Notes under the pieces: generated by a model
What the model was told of the DNA's origin: nothing
The model's database searches: none
What the model saw: only the letters and a program-made list of their open reading frames with translations
Program-made: the position numbers and the translations under genes
Assembly: GCF_005893125.1 (NCBI RefSeq)
Contig: NZ_VCJS01000061.1
Location: forward strand, 1 to 62,190
Reading direction: 5' to 3'
Length of the DNA stretch: 62,190 nucleotides
Source of the DNA: Nonomuraea basaltis
GTDB taxonomy: Bacteria > Actinomycetota > Actinomycetes > Streptosporangiales > Streptosporangiaceae
Shown: piece by piece, positions 1-8,752 of the stretch
How the letters are laid out: each line of letters starts with the position of its first letter
How positions within the stretch are numbered: the stretch's first letter is position 1

Positions 1-42
1 CGCAACGGCAAGGCCGTCCTCATCGAGCCCGAGCCGACCTGA
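1..42 (+). CDS. 3' end of an unidentified gene (partial)
   Basis: The window opens inside an open frame that reads RNGKAVLIEPEPT and then stops with TGA at 40-42. Only 13 residues are visible, so no family can be named. It is included because it is the only frame at the edge that ends cleanly before the following gap. Confidence 0.35.
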   Translation, partial: RNGKAVLIEPEPT

Positions 43-194
43 CACAACTCACCGCGAAGCATCATCGCTCATTGCCGCTCGGGGTTCGCTGCCGCCTGCC
101 CACGTGAAGGTCGAATTTTCGGGTCAGCGGTGCGGACTTCCGTGATCTGGGCGCTAACCGGCCTTCACCCCCGAAGACCGCAGGCCGTGTCACC

Positions 195-770
195 ATGGAT
201 GAGAGCGCAGCAGTCACGCCCACTGACAAGACGCTCCCGGACGCCTCGGCGTGTGTGCACCTGCTGCGTGCCATCCGTGCCGAGGAGACCGACGTGAAGC
301 GACGGGAACTGCTCTTCGAACTGGCTCTGGTGCTGGGCGGGGCCCCGGCGTTGGACTTTCTGCGGGTCCTCAGCCCGGACGAGGAGGAACGCCTGGCAGG
401 GGTGCTGCGCAGCACCTGGCGGGTGGACGAGGCGACGGCGCGCACCTTCGAAAAGCTCACGCTGCACGCACGCCGAGCCGACGACAAGTATGGGCCCGCG
501 ACGCCGCTGCCGGTGGTGAACGGACAACGTACGGCACTCGAGTTGGGCGACCCCACCTTGATCAGCTACCAGCACTGTTGGCTGGGCGCTATGGCCGTCT
601 ATCAACAGAAAGCGGCCACGGCTCTGGACCATGCGTACGCTGCGCAGAGCTGGACATCCCGGTCTCCGAGCAAGTTGTTGCGAGCAATGAGCCACTCGGC
701 GCTGTCGAAGGCACATGCCGCCGCCGGTGAAACGTTGGGGTGCGCCCGGGCACATCACCGTGCGATGTGA
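195..770 (+). CDS. Hypothetical protein resembling the C-terminal part of an XRE-type regulator
   Basis: A 191-residue, mostly helical protein. The stretch RRELLFELALVLGGAPALDFL (residues about 36-56) resembles the linker found after the helix-turn-helix in actinomycete XRE regulators, and the C-terminal half (SYQHCWLGAMAVYQQKA and beyond) looks like a degenerate TPR-type helical repeat. No helix-turn-helix is visible at the N-terminus, so this may be the remnant of a longer regulator or an independent protein. No good ribosome-binding site precedes the ATG. The family link is inference from residue pattern only. Confidence 0.4.
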   Translation: MDESAAVTPTDKTLPDASACVHLLRAIRAEETDVKRRELLFELALVLGGAPALDFLRVLSPDEEERLAGVLRSTWRVDEATARTFEKLTLHARRADDKYGPATPLPVVNGQRTALELGDPTLISYQHCWLGAMAVYQQKAATALDHAYAAQSWTSRSPSKLLRAMSHSALSKAHAAAGETLGCARAHHRAM

Positions 771-841
771 CGTCACATCTGCGTGCCGCCGGCGTTTTCC
801 CTTGAGAGCCTAAAACGAAAGGAGACGCATTATGGCGACGT

Positions 842-1633
842 ATGGCGCCCGATTCTGCTCAGGGGGCGGAAGCCGTGACGCCTGAGACGCAGGCGGCAGC
901 CGCCCCCCACGACGGCTTCATCACCTACGACGAGCTCAGGGAGCCAGACCTCAACGCTGCGCGCTGGAGCCCGGCGGGCCTGCCGCTCCCGACGGGCGGC
1001 GACCACATCCCGCTGGACCCCAACGCGGAGCTGTCCGTCGGCGAGGGCGAGGTGCGAGTGACGATCCCGCGCTTCTCGCTGTCGCACAACACGTTCCAGC
1101 CCGCCGACAGCGCCAAGTACCTCATCTTCTCGACGCGCCAGTTCGAGCTGCCGCCGGATCGGCCCGCGACGTTCGCCGTCGACCTCGCGGTTAAGAACAT
1201 CGGCGGGGAACCAGGGGACTTCCGTCGGGGAATGGCCGCCTTCCACGCTTTCGACTTCGAGGTGAGCAAGCGCGTGTTCGCCGTCTGCGGCACCTCCACC
1301 CGCGTGCTCGCATTGCACGAGCAACTGGGCGCGTGGGGAGCAGCCGAGCCCTTCTACCACGTAGTCGAGTCGCCGTACGTGGACTTCGACGACGACTTCA
1401 CCCGGCTTCGCGCGTGCGAGATCACGCTCGACCGGAGCCGATCGACCGCGGCCTGGCGCGTCGACGGCCGCACGGTGTACGAGACCCACGGCACCCTCAT
1501 CCCCGAACGCGTTCGCATCGGGTTCGGGATCTGGACGATGCTGCCGATCCGGGACGGTCGCAGTCGCTCGCTCGATGGGCAGGGGATGAACGCGCGGTGG
1601 CGCCGGTTCCGTGTACGCGGGGTCGACGCGTGA
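842..1633 (+). CDS. DUF6081-like protein (concanavalin-like fold suspected)
   Basis: A 263-residue protein with no signal peptide or membrane segment. Its pattern (GFITYDELREPDLNAARW at residues about 25-42, later a DFTRL...ITLDRS...W.VDGR.VYE block and a GFGIWTMLPIRDGRSRSLDGQG C-terminal block) fits the DUF6081 proteins of actinomycetes, which look like lectin/glucanase beta-sandwiches. The family name is from memory. A strong ribosome-binding site, AAAGGAGA at 819-826, lies upstream. A competing ATG at 832 is out of frame and stops quickly, so the ATG at 842 was chosen. The function is unknown. Confidence 0.65.
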   Translation: MAPDSAQGAEAVTPETQAAAAPHDGFITYDELREPDLNAARWSPAGLPLPTGGDHIPLDPNAELSVGEGEVRVTIPRFSLSHNTFQPADSAKYLIFSTRQFELPPDRPATFAVDLAVKNIGGEPGDFRRGMAAFHAFDFEVSKRVFAVCGTSTRVLALHEQLGAWGAAEPFYHVVESPYVDFDDDFTRLRACEITLDRSRSTAAWRVDGRTVYETHGTLIPERVRIGFGIWTMLPIRDGRSRSLDGQGMNARWRRFRVRGVDA

Positions 1634-1689
1634 GCCGCTACGCGGCCGCACTGCGATGATCACCGGAGCCGCGCTCGGGCTCGGGCTAG

Positions 1690-2140
1690 TCGTTTCCTGG
1701 CCGCGCCCGCGGCTGTCGGTCAGTTTGAGCAGCCGACCCTGACCGTCGAACACGTAGACCGTGGACGACTTGTCGATGAGTTTCCAGCCGCCATCGACCG
1801 CCTTCGTCAGGGTGAAGTGCATCCCGGGCGGGGGCTGGTAGGAATCCCACACCGCCTGTGCTGGTCAGCTCACAGATCTTGTATTCGCGTTCCACCGCCC
1901 ATCCCGGCGATAGACCTGTGTTTGTAGGCATCTGCGCGCAGTTGTGGGGTCACCGTGTCGACCTGCGCCCCGTTCGCGGGGAAGGCCGGTCCGATCCAGG
2001 GGGCGTCCGCCGCTGCGGTAGCCTGCGCGTCCGTTGTTCTGGCGGTAGTCCCCTTCGCGCGCGTCCCGGGGGATCCAGCCTTCGGGACGCGCGCTGAACG
2101 GCCGAGGCGGAATGCTACGTACCGGATCAAGGTGCACGGC
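1690..2140 (-). pseudogene. Broken RHS/YD-repeat protein fragment
   Basis: Three minus-strand frames together read as an RHS-type wall protein: WIGPAFPANGAQVDTVTPQLRA, then EREYKICELTSTGGVGF, then DSYQPPPGMHFTLTKAVDGGW and YVFDGQGRLLKLTDSRG. Each piece lies in a different frame, so at least two frameshifts separate them, and there is neither a start nor the long repeat region. VFDGQGRLLKLTDSRG is the typical YD-repeat signature. This is a relic of a much larger secreted RHS protein and should not be annotated as an ORF. Confidence 0.6.
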
Positions 2141-2275
2141 CTTGTGCGATCGCCGTGGTGGCTACGTGGTGCCATGATCCGATTACAGAATGGCAAGCAT
2201 TTCCTCATACCCAGCGTCATGCCCCGGTCACTCACGGGAGCATCTCAAGGCCTTTGAACATGTGAAGGGGGCCGG

Positions 2276-3883
2276 GTGAAGCGGGTAGTGGGGGTTGTCG
2301 CCGGGATTGCGGTGCTCGTTGCCGGGGTCGCGAGTGCGGATGGGGCGGCGGTGGCCATGGGCGCCAGGGGAGCGCCGGCTGCGGTGGAGAGGGTGGTTTG
2401 GGGAGCCTGTCCCCAGGTGCCGGGGAAGGCGGTGAATGCGAGCGTCGAGTGCGCCACCGTACGCGTGCCGCTCGACTACCGCGAGCCCTGGGGTCAGTCG
2501 ATCAAGCTGGCGCTCAACAGGATCAAGGCCAAAGTGTCCCGTGACGCCAACCACCTCGGCACGCTGCTGATCAACCCGGGCGGGCCGGGGGCGTCCGGGC
2601 GGAAGCTGACCGAGTACGTGTCCTCAGCCCTGCCCGCCAACGTGAGCGAGCGGTACGACATCGTGGGGTTCGATCCTCGTGGCGTCGGCGGCAGCGAGCC
2701 GGCGCTGCACTGCGTGGACCCTGAGGTGTACTACAAGCCGCCGCGGCCGGACGCGGTGCCGCGCGGGCTGACCGATGAGCGGGCGCTGCTCGGCCGCGCC
2801 TCCGAGTACGCCGCCCGCTGCGGCAACTTCTGGGCCTGGCTGCTGCCGCACCTCACGACCGAGAACTCGGCCAGGGACATGGACCGGATCCGCGCCGCTC
2901 TCGGCGAGGAGAAGATCAGCTACCTGGGCTACTCGTACGGCACCTACCTGGGAGCCGTCTACGCCACGCTCTTCCCGCACCGCGTCAAGCGGCTGGTCAT
3001 GGACAGCACCGTGGACCCGTCCGGCGTCTGGTACAAGTCGAATCTGGCGCAGGACCTCGCCTTCGAGCGCCGGCACCAGCAGTTCCTCACCTGGACGGCC
3101 GGCCACCACTCCGTGTACAAGCTGGGCGCCACCCTCAGGCAGGCGTCGTTCGCCTACTACGCGATGCGCGACCGGCTGCGGACCCGCCCGGCCGGTGGCG
3201 TCGTGGGGCCGAGCGAGCTCGACGACACCTTCACCATCGCCGGCTACAGCGACCGGGTGTGGCCCAAGTTCGCCCAGGCTTGGTCGTCATATGTACGGCG
3301 GGGCGATGTTCAAGGGCTGATCGACATCTATGACAAGCACGGCAAGAACGACGCCGCCGACGAGAACGGCTACGCCGTCTACCTCGGCGTCCAGTGCAGC
3401 GACGCCAGGTGGCCGCGCCAGTGGGAGAGGTGGCGTGCCGACATGACCAAGACGCATCGCCAGGCGCCGTTCCTGACCTGGCCGAACGCCTGGTACAACG
3501 CCCCCTGCGCCTTCTGGCCGGTCCCGGGCGGCGAGCCGGTCCAGGTGCAGGAGTCGCCGAAGCTGCCGCCGATCCTCATGATCCAGTCCCGCTACGACGC
3601 CGCGACGCCGTACGAGGGGGCTCTGGAGATGCGCAGGCGCTTCCCCCACGCCCGCATAGTGCTCGACAGGGGCGGCAACCACGGGGTGTCGCTGGCGGGC
3701 AACCAGTGCGTGGACCGGCAACTGTCGGCGTACTTGAGGGACGGGTCCCTGCCGCCGCGGGACGTGGCCTGTGCCGCGCTGCCTCAGCCCCGTCCGGCCG
3801 CTCACATGACGGCGGGCACCGCGCAGCGGCAGCACGATCTCCCGGGGCCGCCCGGGGTGCTGGAGCACATCGGAGCACGATGA
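2276..3883 (+). CDS. Secreted alpha/beta hydrolase, tripeptidyl-aminopeptidase type
   Basis: This 535-residue protein has a hydrophobic N-terminal signal (residues 4-25, VVGVVAGIAVLVAGVASADG). The fold is alpha/beta hydrolase: oxyanion-hole motif NPGGPG at 100-105, nucleophile elbow GYSYG with Ser220, and a C-terminal TAP-like domain carrying the acid (SRYDAATP) and histidine (GGNHGVS). This matches the Streptomyces SlpD/SlpE/TAP peptidase family, which releases N-terminal tripeptides or related substrates outside the cell. The start is GTG at 2276, preceded by GAAGGGGG. A basic, proline-rich tail follows the hydrolase domain. It stands alone, not in an operon. Confidence 0.85.
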   Translation: MKRVVGVVAGIAVLVAGVASADGAAVAMGARGAPAAVERVVWGACPQVPGKAVNASVECATVRVPLDYREPWGQSIKLALNRIKAKVSRDANHLGTLLINPGGPGASGRKLTEYVSSALPANVSERYDIVGFDPRGVGGSEPALHCVDPEVYYKPPRPDAVPRGLTDERALLGRASEYAARCGNFWAWLLPHLTTENSARDMDRIRAALGEEKISYLGYSYGTYLGAVYATLFPHRVKRLVMDSTVDPSGVWYKSNLAQDLAFERRHQQFLTWTAGHHSVYKLGATLRQASFAYYAMRDRLRTRPAGGVVGPSELDDTFTIAGYSDRVWPKFAQAWSSYVRRGDVQGLIDIYDKHGKNDAADENGYAVYLGVQCSDARWPRQWERWRADMTKTHRQAPFLTWPNAWYNAPCAFWPVPGGEPVQVQESPKLPPILMIQSRYDAATPYEGALEMRRRFPHARIVLDRGGNHGVSLAGNQCVDRQLSAYLRDGSLPPRDVACAALPQPRPAAHMTAGTAQRQHDLPGPPGVLEHIGAR

Positions 3884-3952
3884 CGTCAAGAAAGGATTAC
3901 CGTGGGCATTGCGGGATGAGCTAACTGGTAACCCTTCGCGTAGTCTGACCAT

Positions 3953-4798
3953 GTGATGCTGCGTACATCGGCGTCGCGCGTGCTTGACGACAGCGACCGG
4001 GACGAGGTTCTCGCCCTGCTGGACACCGATCCGGTCGCCAACGTCTTCGTCTCCTCCAGAGTGCGTGCCGTCGGACTCAATCCGGCGCGACTCGGCGGGC
4101 AGATGTGGGGATTCGGGCCGCGCGGTGGCCTCGTGTCACTCTGCTACGCCGGAGCCAACATGGTGCCGGTCAGCGCCGGCCCGGAGGCGGTGCATGCGTT
4201 CGCCGACCGCGCCCGGAAACAGGGGCGGCGCTGCTCGTCCATCGTGGGCCCCGTCGACGCGGTCTCCCTGCTGTGGGAGCGGCTGGAGCCGTACTGGGGC
4301 CGGGCCCGGGCGATCCGGTGGGCGCAGCCGGTCATGGTCACCTCGCGCAAGCCGCTGGTGCCCGCCGATCCTCTCGTACGCCGGGTGCGGCCGGACGAGT
4401 TCGACATCCTGCTGCCGGCGTGCGTGGCCATGTTCACCGAGGAAGTCGGCGTCTCGCCCAACCTCGGCGACGGCGGCGCGCTCTACCGCACCAGGGTCGC
4501 CGAGCTGATCAGGATCGGCCGCTCCTACGCGCGCATCGAGAACGGCAAGGTCGTGTTCAAGGCCGAGGTGGGGGCGGTCACGCCGCAGGCCTGCCAGATC
4601 CAGGGCGTCTGGGTGGACCCGGAGTTGCGCGGCAGAGGGCACGCCGCGGCCGGGATGGCCGCCGTCGTGGAGGCCGCGATGGACTGCTTCGCACCCTTGG
4701 TGACGCTGTACGTCAACGACTACAACCGCTCGGCGCGGGCCGTGTACCGCAAGGTCGGCTTCGCCGAGGTCGATACCTTTATGTCCGTTCTGTTCTAG
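3953..4798 (+). CDS. GNAT-family acetyltransferase with DUF4081 N-terminal domain
   Basis: A 281-residue protein. The N-terminal half (residues 1-125, starting SRVLDDSDRDEVLALLDTDPVANVF) is the DUF4081 type found in actinobacterial acetyltransferases. The C-terminal half has the acetyl-CoA loop in QIQGVWVDPELRGRGHAAAGMA (Q/RxxGxG/A-type, about residues 216-237), followed by LYVNDYNRSARAVYRKVGF, the usual GNAT ending. The start could be GTG 3953 or ATG 3956. The substrate is not predictable. The next gene begins only 10 bases after its stop, so the two are probably cotranscribed. Confidence 0.85.
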   Translation: MMLRTSASRVLDDSDRDEVLALLDTDPVANVFVSSRVRAVGLNPARLGGQMWGFGPRGGLVSLCYAGANMVPVSAGPEAVHAFADRARKQGRRCSSIVGPVDAVSLLWERLEPYWGRARAIRWAQPVMVTSRKPLVPADPLVRRVRPDEFDILLPACVAMFTEEVGVSPNLGDGGALYRTRVAELIRIGRSYARIENGKVVFKAEVGAVTPQACQIQGVWVDPELRGRGHAAAGMAAVVEAAMDCFAPLVTLYVNDYNRSARAVYRKVGFAEVDTFMSVLF

Positions 4799-4808
4799 CA
4801 TTCGCTGC

Positions 4809-5627
4809 ATGATCCTTGTTACGGGTGCCACGGGCAACGCGGGCAGGGCGCTGGTGCGCACGCTGGCAGGAGCGGGGGCGGAGGTCCGGGCCCTGGTGCG
4901 GCGCCAGGTCGATCTCCCCGCCGAGCTGGCCTTCGGCGACCTGAACGATCCCGAATCGGTGGCAGGTGCGTTGACCGGCGTGCGCGGGGTGTTCCTGCTG
5001 AGCGGCTACGACCGGATGGCCGAGACGCTGGCCGCGATCGCGCGGGCCGGGGTTGAGCACATGACGCTGCTGTCGGCCAGCGCCGCGGAGGCCACCGATC
5101 TCGGCAATCCCATCTCGAAGTACCACGTGGAGTCCGAGGCGCTGGTACGGGAGTCGGGGGTGCCGTGGACGATGCTGCGGCCGCGTACGTTCATGTCGAA
5201 CACGTTCCGCTGGGCCGGCCAGCTGAAATCCGGAAATGTCGTGAGGGATTCCTTCCCTGACGTCGCCGTCGCGACCGTCGATCCCCTCGACATCGCCGCC
5301 GTGGCGGCCGCGTCCCTCACGGAGAAGGGGCACGCCGGGCAGGTCTACGGGCTGACGGGACCGGAGGCGCTGCGGCCCGCTGATCGGGTGCGGATCCTGG
5401 GCGCGGCGCTGGGCAGGGAGCTGCGGTTCGAGGGGCTGACCGACGAGGAGTCCATGGCCGAGATGCTGGCGGGGATGCCGGAGGTGTACGCGAACGCGTT
5501 CTTCGGCTTCTTCGCGCGTGGCGAGTTGGACGAGTCGACGGTGCTGCCCACCGTCGAACAGGTCACCGGGCGGCCTCCGCGCACCTTCGAGGAGTGGGCG
5601 GCGGCCAACGTGGAGGCGTTCGCCTAG
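4809..5627 (+). CDS. NmrA/NAD(P)H-azoreductase-like NAD(P)-binding protein
   Basis: A 272-residue atypical short-chain dehydrogenase. The N-terminal GATGNAG (residues 6-12) is the GxxGxxG nucleotide-binding loop, ALVRR follows at the end of beta-2, and the strand LLSASAA leads to SKYHVESEALVRESGVPWTMLRP, typical of NmrA-like proteins that lack the YxxxK catalytic pair of true SDRs. Relatives include azoreductase- and quinone-reductase-like enzymes and redox sensors. It follows the GNAT gene closely on the same strand. The substrate is unknown. Confidence 0.8.
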   Translation: MILVTGATGNAGRALVRTLAGAGAEVRALVRRQVDLPAELAFGDLNDPESVAGALTGVRGVFLLSGYDRMAETLAAIARAGVEHMTLLSASAAEATDLGNPISKYHVESEALVRESGVPWTMLRPRTFMSNTFRWAGQLKSGNVVRDSFPDVAVATVDPLDIAAVAAASLTEKGHAGQVYGLTGPEALRPADRVRILGAALGRELRFEGLTDEESMAEMLAGMPEVYANAFFGFFARGELDESTVLPTVEQVTGRPPRTFEEWAAANVEAFA

Positions 5628-5666
5628 GCAACGCAGGCCTCTGTCGGAGCCCGGCTGCGTATCGGC

Positions 5667-5990
5667 TCACGTCACCATCGGCAGGCAGCGGTCCAGGCCG
5701 GTGATGTGCAGCAACCGGGACATGCAAGGGCGCGGCGCGGTCAAGGCGAGGGTGATGCCCTGGGCTCGAGCGCGGTCCTGGATGCCGACCAGGACGGTCA
5801 GTCCCGAGGCGTCGCAGAACGACACCTCGGACAGGTCCAGGATGAGCAGACTGGTGCTGTAGCGCAGCGTGTTCAGCAGTTGCTGGCGCAACGCCTGGGT
5901 GGTGAAGACGTCGATCTCGCCCGAAAGGCGGACGATGGTGGGAGCCGACGGCCCCGCCACGCCTAGAGGCGATGTGTACATGACTGTCAT
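5667..5990 (-). CDS. STAS-domain anti-sigma factor antagonist
   Basis: A 107-residue protein that is entirely one STAS domain: IVRLSGEIDVFTTQALRQQL at the start, then LLILDLSEVSFCDASGLTVL, the conserved DLS...F.DSSGL phosphorylation loop in which Ser follows DA. Proteins of this family bind an anti-sigma kinase and free an alternative sigma factor when dephosphorylated. The open frame extends further upstream, but the ATG at 5990 has GGAG eight bases before it and removes an arginine-rich, non-domain extension. No kinase or phosphatase partner lies next to it. Confidence 0.85.
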   Translation of the reverse strand: MTVMYTSPLGVAGPSAPTIVRLSGEIDVFTTQALRQQLLNTLRYSTSLLILDLSEVSFCDASGLTVLVGIQDRARAQGITLALTAPRPCMSRLLHITGLDRCLPMVT

Positions 5991-6102
5991 AGCATGTCTC
6001 CGATCGGAGAAGAGCGGGAACGAGGTGCCTGCCGGTCGCGCTTGGTCAGCCGCCGGATGGCGGTGTCGGCACTGATCGGAATCACTGGCAGGCAGCGCGT
6101 GG

Positions 6103-6678
6103 TCACGCCGGCACGGTTGGTTGGTCGATGGGGTGAGCGGCGGCGGAGTGCCCGCCCTCGTTCTCCCAGACGAGTGAGCCGTCCTCCTCTGCCGCGCCGG
6201 CACCCGGTATGACGGGAAGGCGCGCGATGATGCCGCTTGGAGCGAAGCCGGTTGTGACCTGGTCGGTGAGTGTGAGCGCGGCCTCGGCGCGGGCCCTCGC
6301 CGTGCTCGGCGGGATCACCAGCAAGACGATCGGCTCGGCGCCCGCAAGGATCAAGACGATCACATGGCGATCGGCGTGGCGGAAACAGCCCACCTGCACC
6401 TGGCGCCCGCGTGCCGGGATGCGGTGCGGGATGTGGTTCCACGTGTCCCGATACACGCCGACCCGCAGCGTGGTCCGGCTGAGCCGCTGATCGACGGCGG
6501 CGATCAGGCCGGGCAGTTCCGCGGTGGCATCGTTGGAGTAGGGCCACCAGGCCCCGTCCACGGTGGCGCGCTCGTCCAGCACGGGACTCATGGAGAGCCG
6601 AAGGGCCGAATCGACGGCGGGAACCGCGGACGCGACGGCGCTCAGCGGATTGAAATGAGAAAAACGTGTCCGCGCCAT
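6103..6678 (-). CDS. DUF5994-like protein
   Basis: A 191-residue protein. The block SPVLDERATVDGAWWPYSNDATAELPGLIAAVDQRL and the later GRQVQVGCFRHADRHVIVLILAG / LLVIPPSTA match the DUF5994 proteins of actinobacteria (family name from memory), whose function is unknown. The start was set at the ATG of MARTRF (6678), with AGGTG upstream, because the longer frame adds an arginine-rich leader absent from the family. It lies just upstream of the STAS gene on the same strand, and in actinomycetes such proteins are often found near stress-response genes; that link is inference. Confidence 0.7.
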   Translation of the reverse strand: MARTRFSHFNPLSAVASAVPAVDSALRLSMSPVLDERATVDGAWWPYSNDATAELPGLIAAVDQRLSRTTLRVGVYRDTWNHIPHRIPARGRQVQVGCFRHADRHVIVLILAGAEPIVLLVIPPSTARARAEAALTLTDQVTTGFAPSGIIARLPVIPGAGAAEEDGSLVWENEGGHSAAAHPIDQPTVPA

Positions 6679-7291
6679 CGCGCACCTGGCTTGCCCGGCC
6701 TGAAGGCCGCGAAACCTACGCCGGGGGCGACGTCGACGTGGGTGCCAACGCACGAAAAGTCCTCGGTGTTTTTAGTCTATCCGCAGGCTCTGGAAATTGC
6801 GAATTCCAGAGGCCGGATGAGGGGGCGATTGCCGGAAAAAAATAAGGCCCGAGCGGGGCTTTTCGACAGCCCGCCCCGGCGGCCCAATAGGGAGTTTAAG
6901 GGGGTGCGTTGCGTAGGTGCTCCGTGTGGGCGGTGTGGCGGGTAGCACGTGGTGGGCCGACGCCGGGGGGATGAGGTGTCCCACCGTGGCGTATTGGCCG
7001 CGCAGACGCGGGCCGATCGTGAAGGGGTGATGGTGCGGGGAGCCGATGATCGTGCCGGCGGAGGAGGAACCGGAATGACCAGGAATCTCGGGGCTCAGGC
7101 TCTGCGTTTTTCTTTCTCCGAGGCGCGCGTGCCGAAAATTGCGTCATGGCTCTGAAGCAAGCAATCCACCGTGGCGGGTACCCCGCATTTTGCGGGCAAA
7201 GGCTCGGGTGGCGGGCCCGTCTCGATAGGATGTCACTGAGGCTCCGCGCCTTCTTCGGCGTGCCGGCCACTATCTGAGAGCGAGACGCAAA
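6679..7291 (+). other. 613-base intergenic region, no gene supported
   Basis: No frame here carries a recognisable domain. The stretch 6750-6900 is visibly richer in A and T than its flanks and holds an inverted repeat at 6788-6811 and a weak hairpin followed by T residues at 6844-6863. It is the shared upstream region of the DUF5994-like gene (minus strand) and the small gene starting at 7292 (plus strand), so regulatory sequence is expected. Confidence 0.5.
6788..6811. repeat. Inverted repeat in a divergent intergenic region
   Basis: CTCTGGAAATT at 6788-6798 faces AATTCCAGAG at 6802-6811 across a GCG spacer; the arms match over ten bases with one extra A. It sits about 110 bases upstream of the DUF5994-like start. 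It could be an operator; there is no T run to make it a terminator. Confidence 0.45.
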
Positions 7292-7642
7292 ATGAGTAGT
7301 GCTCGCAAAACCGATGACCATGCAGCCAAGGCGCCCGCCCAGCGGAGTGAGACCGACGAGCGGGCCGAGCACGCGGCCAACGCGCAGTGGCTCAAGGACA
7401 ACCCGGACGCGATGCCGCAGGTGAGTGCGGGGCGCTGGGCTGTGTACGACAGCGCCGGCCACCTGTGCGGCCACCTCGTCGGCGACGGTCCGACCCGTGA
7501 GACCCGCTTCAAGGCGATCGCCGCGGCGAACGAGTGGATGCCTCCCGGTGATGCGTCGGGCAGCTACGGCATCACCCTGCACGATGCCGGAGCGCACCTC
7601 CTCGACGCCGCTGCGCGCGGCGACCTCGGTGACGAGACGTGA
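7292..7642 (+). CDS. Small hypothetical protein
   Basis: A 116-residue hydrophilic protein, rich in Ala and acidic residues at the start (residues 1-35). It has a central region (QVSAGRWAVYDSAGHLCGHLVGDGPTRETRFKAIAAANEW) that looks like one compact domain. There is no signal peptide, membrane segment or recognised family. A weak GAGCGAGA precedes the ATG. The codon pattern is like that of its neighbours, so it is probably a real gene. Confidence 0.55.
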   Translation: MSSARKTDDHAAKAPAQRSETDERAEHAANAQWLKDNPDAMPQVSAGRWAVYDSAGHLCGHLVGDGPTRETRFKAIAAANEWMPPGDASGSYGITLHDAGAHLLDAAARGDLGDET

Positions 7643-7702
7643 CACCAGAACGCCGCTTGGCAGGGGAGGGAGGCGCGTCGAAGTCAGTGCCGGGGTTGGT
7701 CG

Positions 7703-8650
7703 TCAAGGTCGGCCGACCGCCGGATCTCCCTCCGCTGGTTGCGTGGGTTCCAGCCAGCCGAGCCGCCGGGAGAGTCGCCGGGCGCTGTCGATGACGGTGG
7801 CGACGTGAGCGGAGGGGCCGATCTCGTGCCATAGGAGCGACCACGGGAAGTGGGCGGCGGGTTCGGTCAGCGGACGCCAGGTGGTGCCCGGCCGGTTGGA
7901 GGATCGGGAGGAGGAGGGGACGCAGAAGACACAACGGCGCTGGAGCACGAGATCGGCGGCGGCGCGTGTGCTCTCCACGGTCCCTTCATAGGGGATGGGC
8001 GTGAATCCGGCCGAGCGGCACAACTCGACGACGAACTCGTTGAGCTCCGGTGTCTGGGCTTCCTCCCCGAACAGCAGCGGTTCTTCGGCGAGCCTGGACA
8101 CAGGGACGCTTTCCAGGCCGGCGAGGCGATGGTGGTCGGGGAGCAGCACGCCGAGAGGATCGAGCCGGATCAGCTCCGAGCTCACGCCGGGAGGGGGCTG
8201 GGAAGCCCCGCCGATCCCGATGTCCAGCCGCCCGTCGGCCAGTTGCCGGAGCTGCTCCGGGGCGCCCGCTTCGACCTGGTGGATCGTGAGATCGGGATGG
8301 CGCTGCTGGACGTCGCGGAGAATCTGCGGCATGGAGTCGTAGCCGGCGTCGATGATGCCGGCCCGAAGCGGGGGCGACGGTGTGGCGGCGTTGCGGGCGG
8401 CTTGCGTGGCCCGCCCCACGTGGTCGAGGATCTGGCGGGCCTCGGTGAGGAAGGCGACACCCGCCGGGGTCAGATCGACATGGTGAGTGCTGCGATCGAG
8501 CAGCTGCACTCCCAGCTCGCGTTCGAGTCGCTGGATCTGCTGGCTCAGCGCGGATTGCACGATGTGCTCGCGGGCTGCGGCCCGGCCGAAATGCAGCTCC
8601 TCGGCCAGGGTCACGAAATAGCGCAGCTGGCGTAACTCCATGCCTGCCAC
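7703..8650 (-). CDS. LysR-family transcriptional regulator
   Basis: A 315-residue protein. The N-terminal winged helix-turn-helix is canonical: MELRQLRYFVTLAEELHFGRAA followed by QSALSQQIQRLERELGVQLLDRS (residues about 4-55). The effector-binding domain occupies residues 90-300 (LRAGIIDAGYDSMPQILRDV at its start). The target is not obvious: the desaturase gene lies 100 bases upstream on the same strand and nothing is divergent, so it may act elsewhere. The extreme C-terminus is charged and probably disordered. Confidence 0.9.
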   Translation of the reverse strand: MAGMELRQLRYFVTLAEELHFGRAAAREHIVQSALSQQIQRLERELGVQLLDRSTHHVDLTPAGVAFLTEARQILDHVGRATQAARNAATPSPPLRAGIIDAGYDSMPQILRDVQQRHPDLTIHQVEAGAPEQLRQLADGRLDIGIGGASQPPPGVSSELIRLDPLGVLLPDHHRLAGLESVPVSRLAEEPLLFGEEAQTPELNEFVVELCRSAGFTPIPYEGTVESTRAAADLVLQRRCVFCVPSSSRSSNRPGTTWRPLTEPAAHFPWSLLWHEIGPSAHVATVIDSARRLSRRLGWLEPTQPAEGDPAVGRP

Positions 8651-8752
8651 CCCTTCCCACGCTGGGCGGCGTCTCTCTCCTACTCTAGATCCTCGTGGGG
8701 CTGCCGGCCCGGTACGGCCGAGGCCACTCTGAGCCGGCCTTCGCCGAAGAGG

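Noticed and set aside
6896..7645. Long minus-strand frame over the small gene at 7292
   Set aside because: No domain, no RBS and low-complexity composition; the opposite strand gives the better gene.
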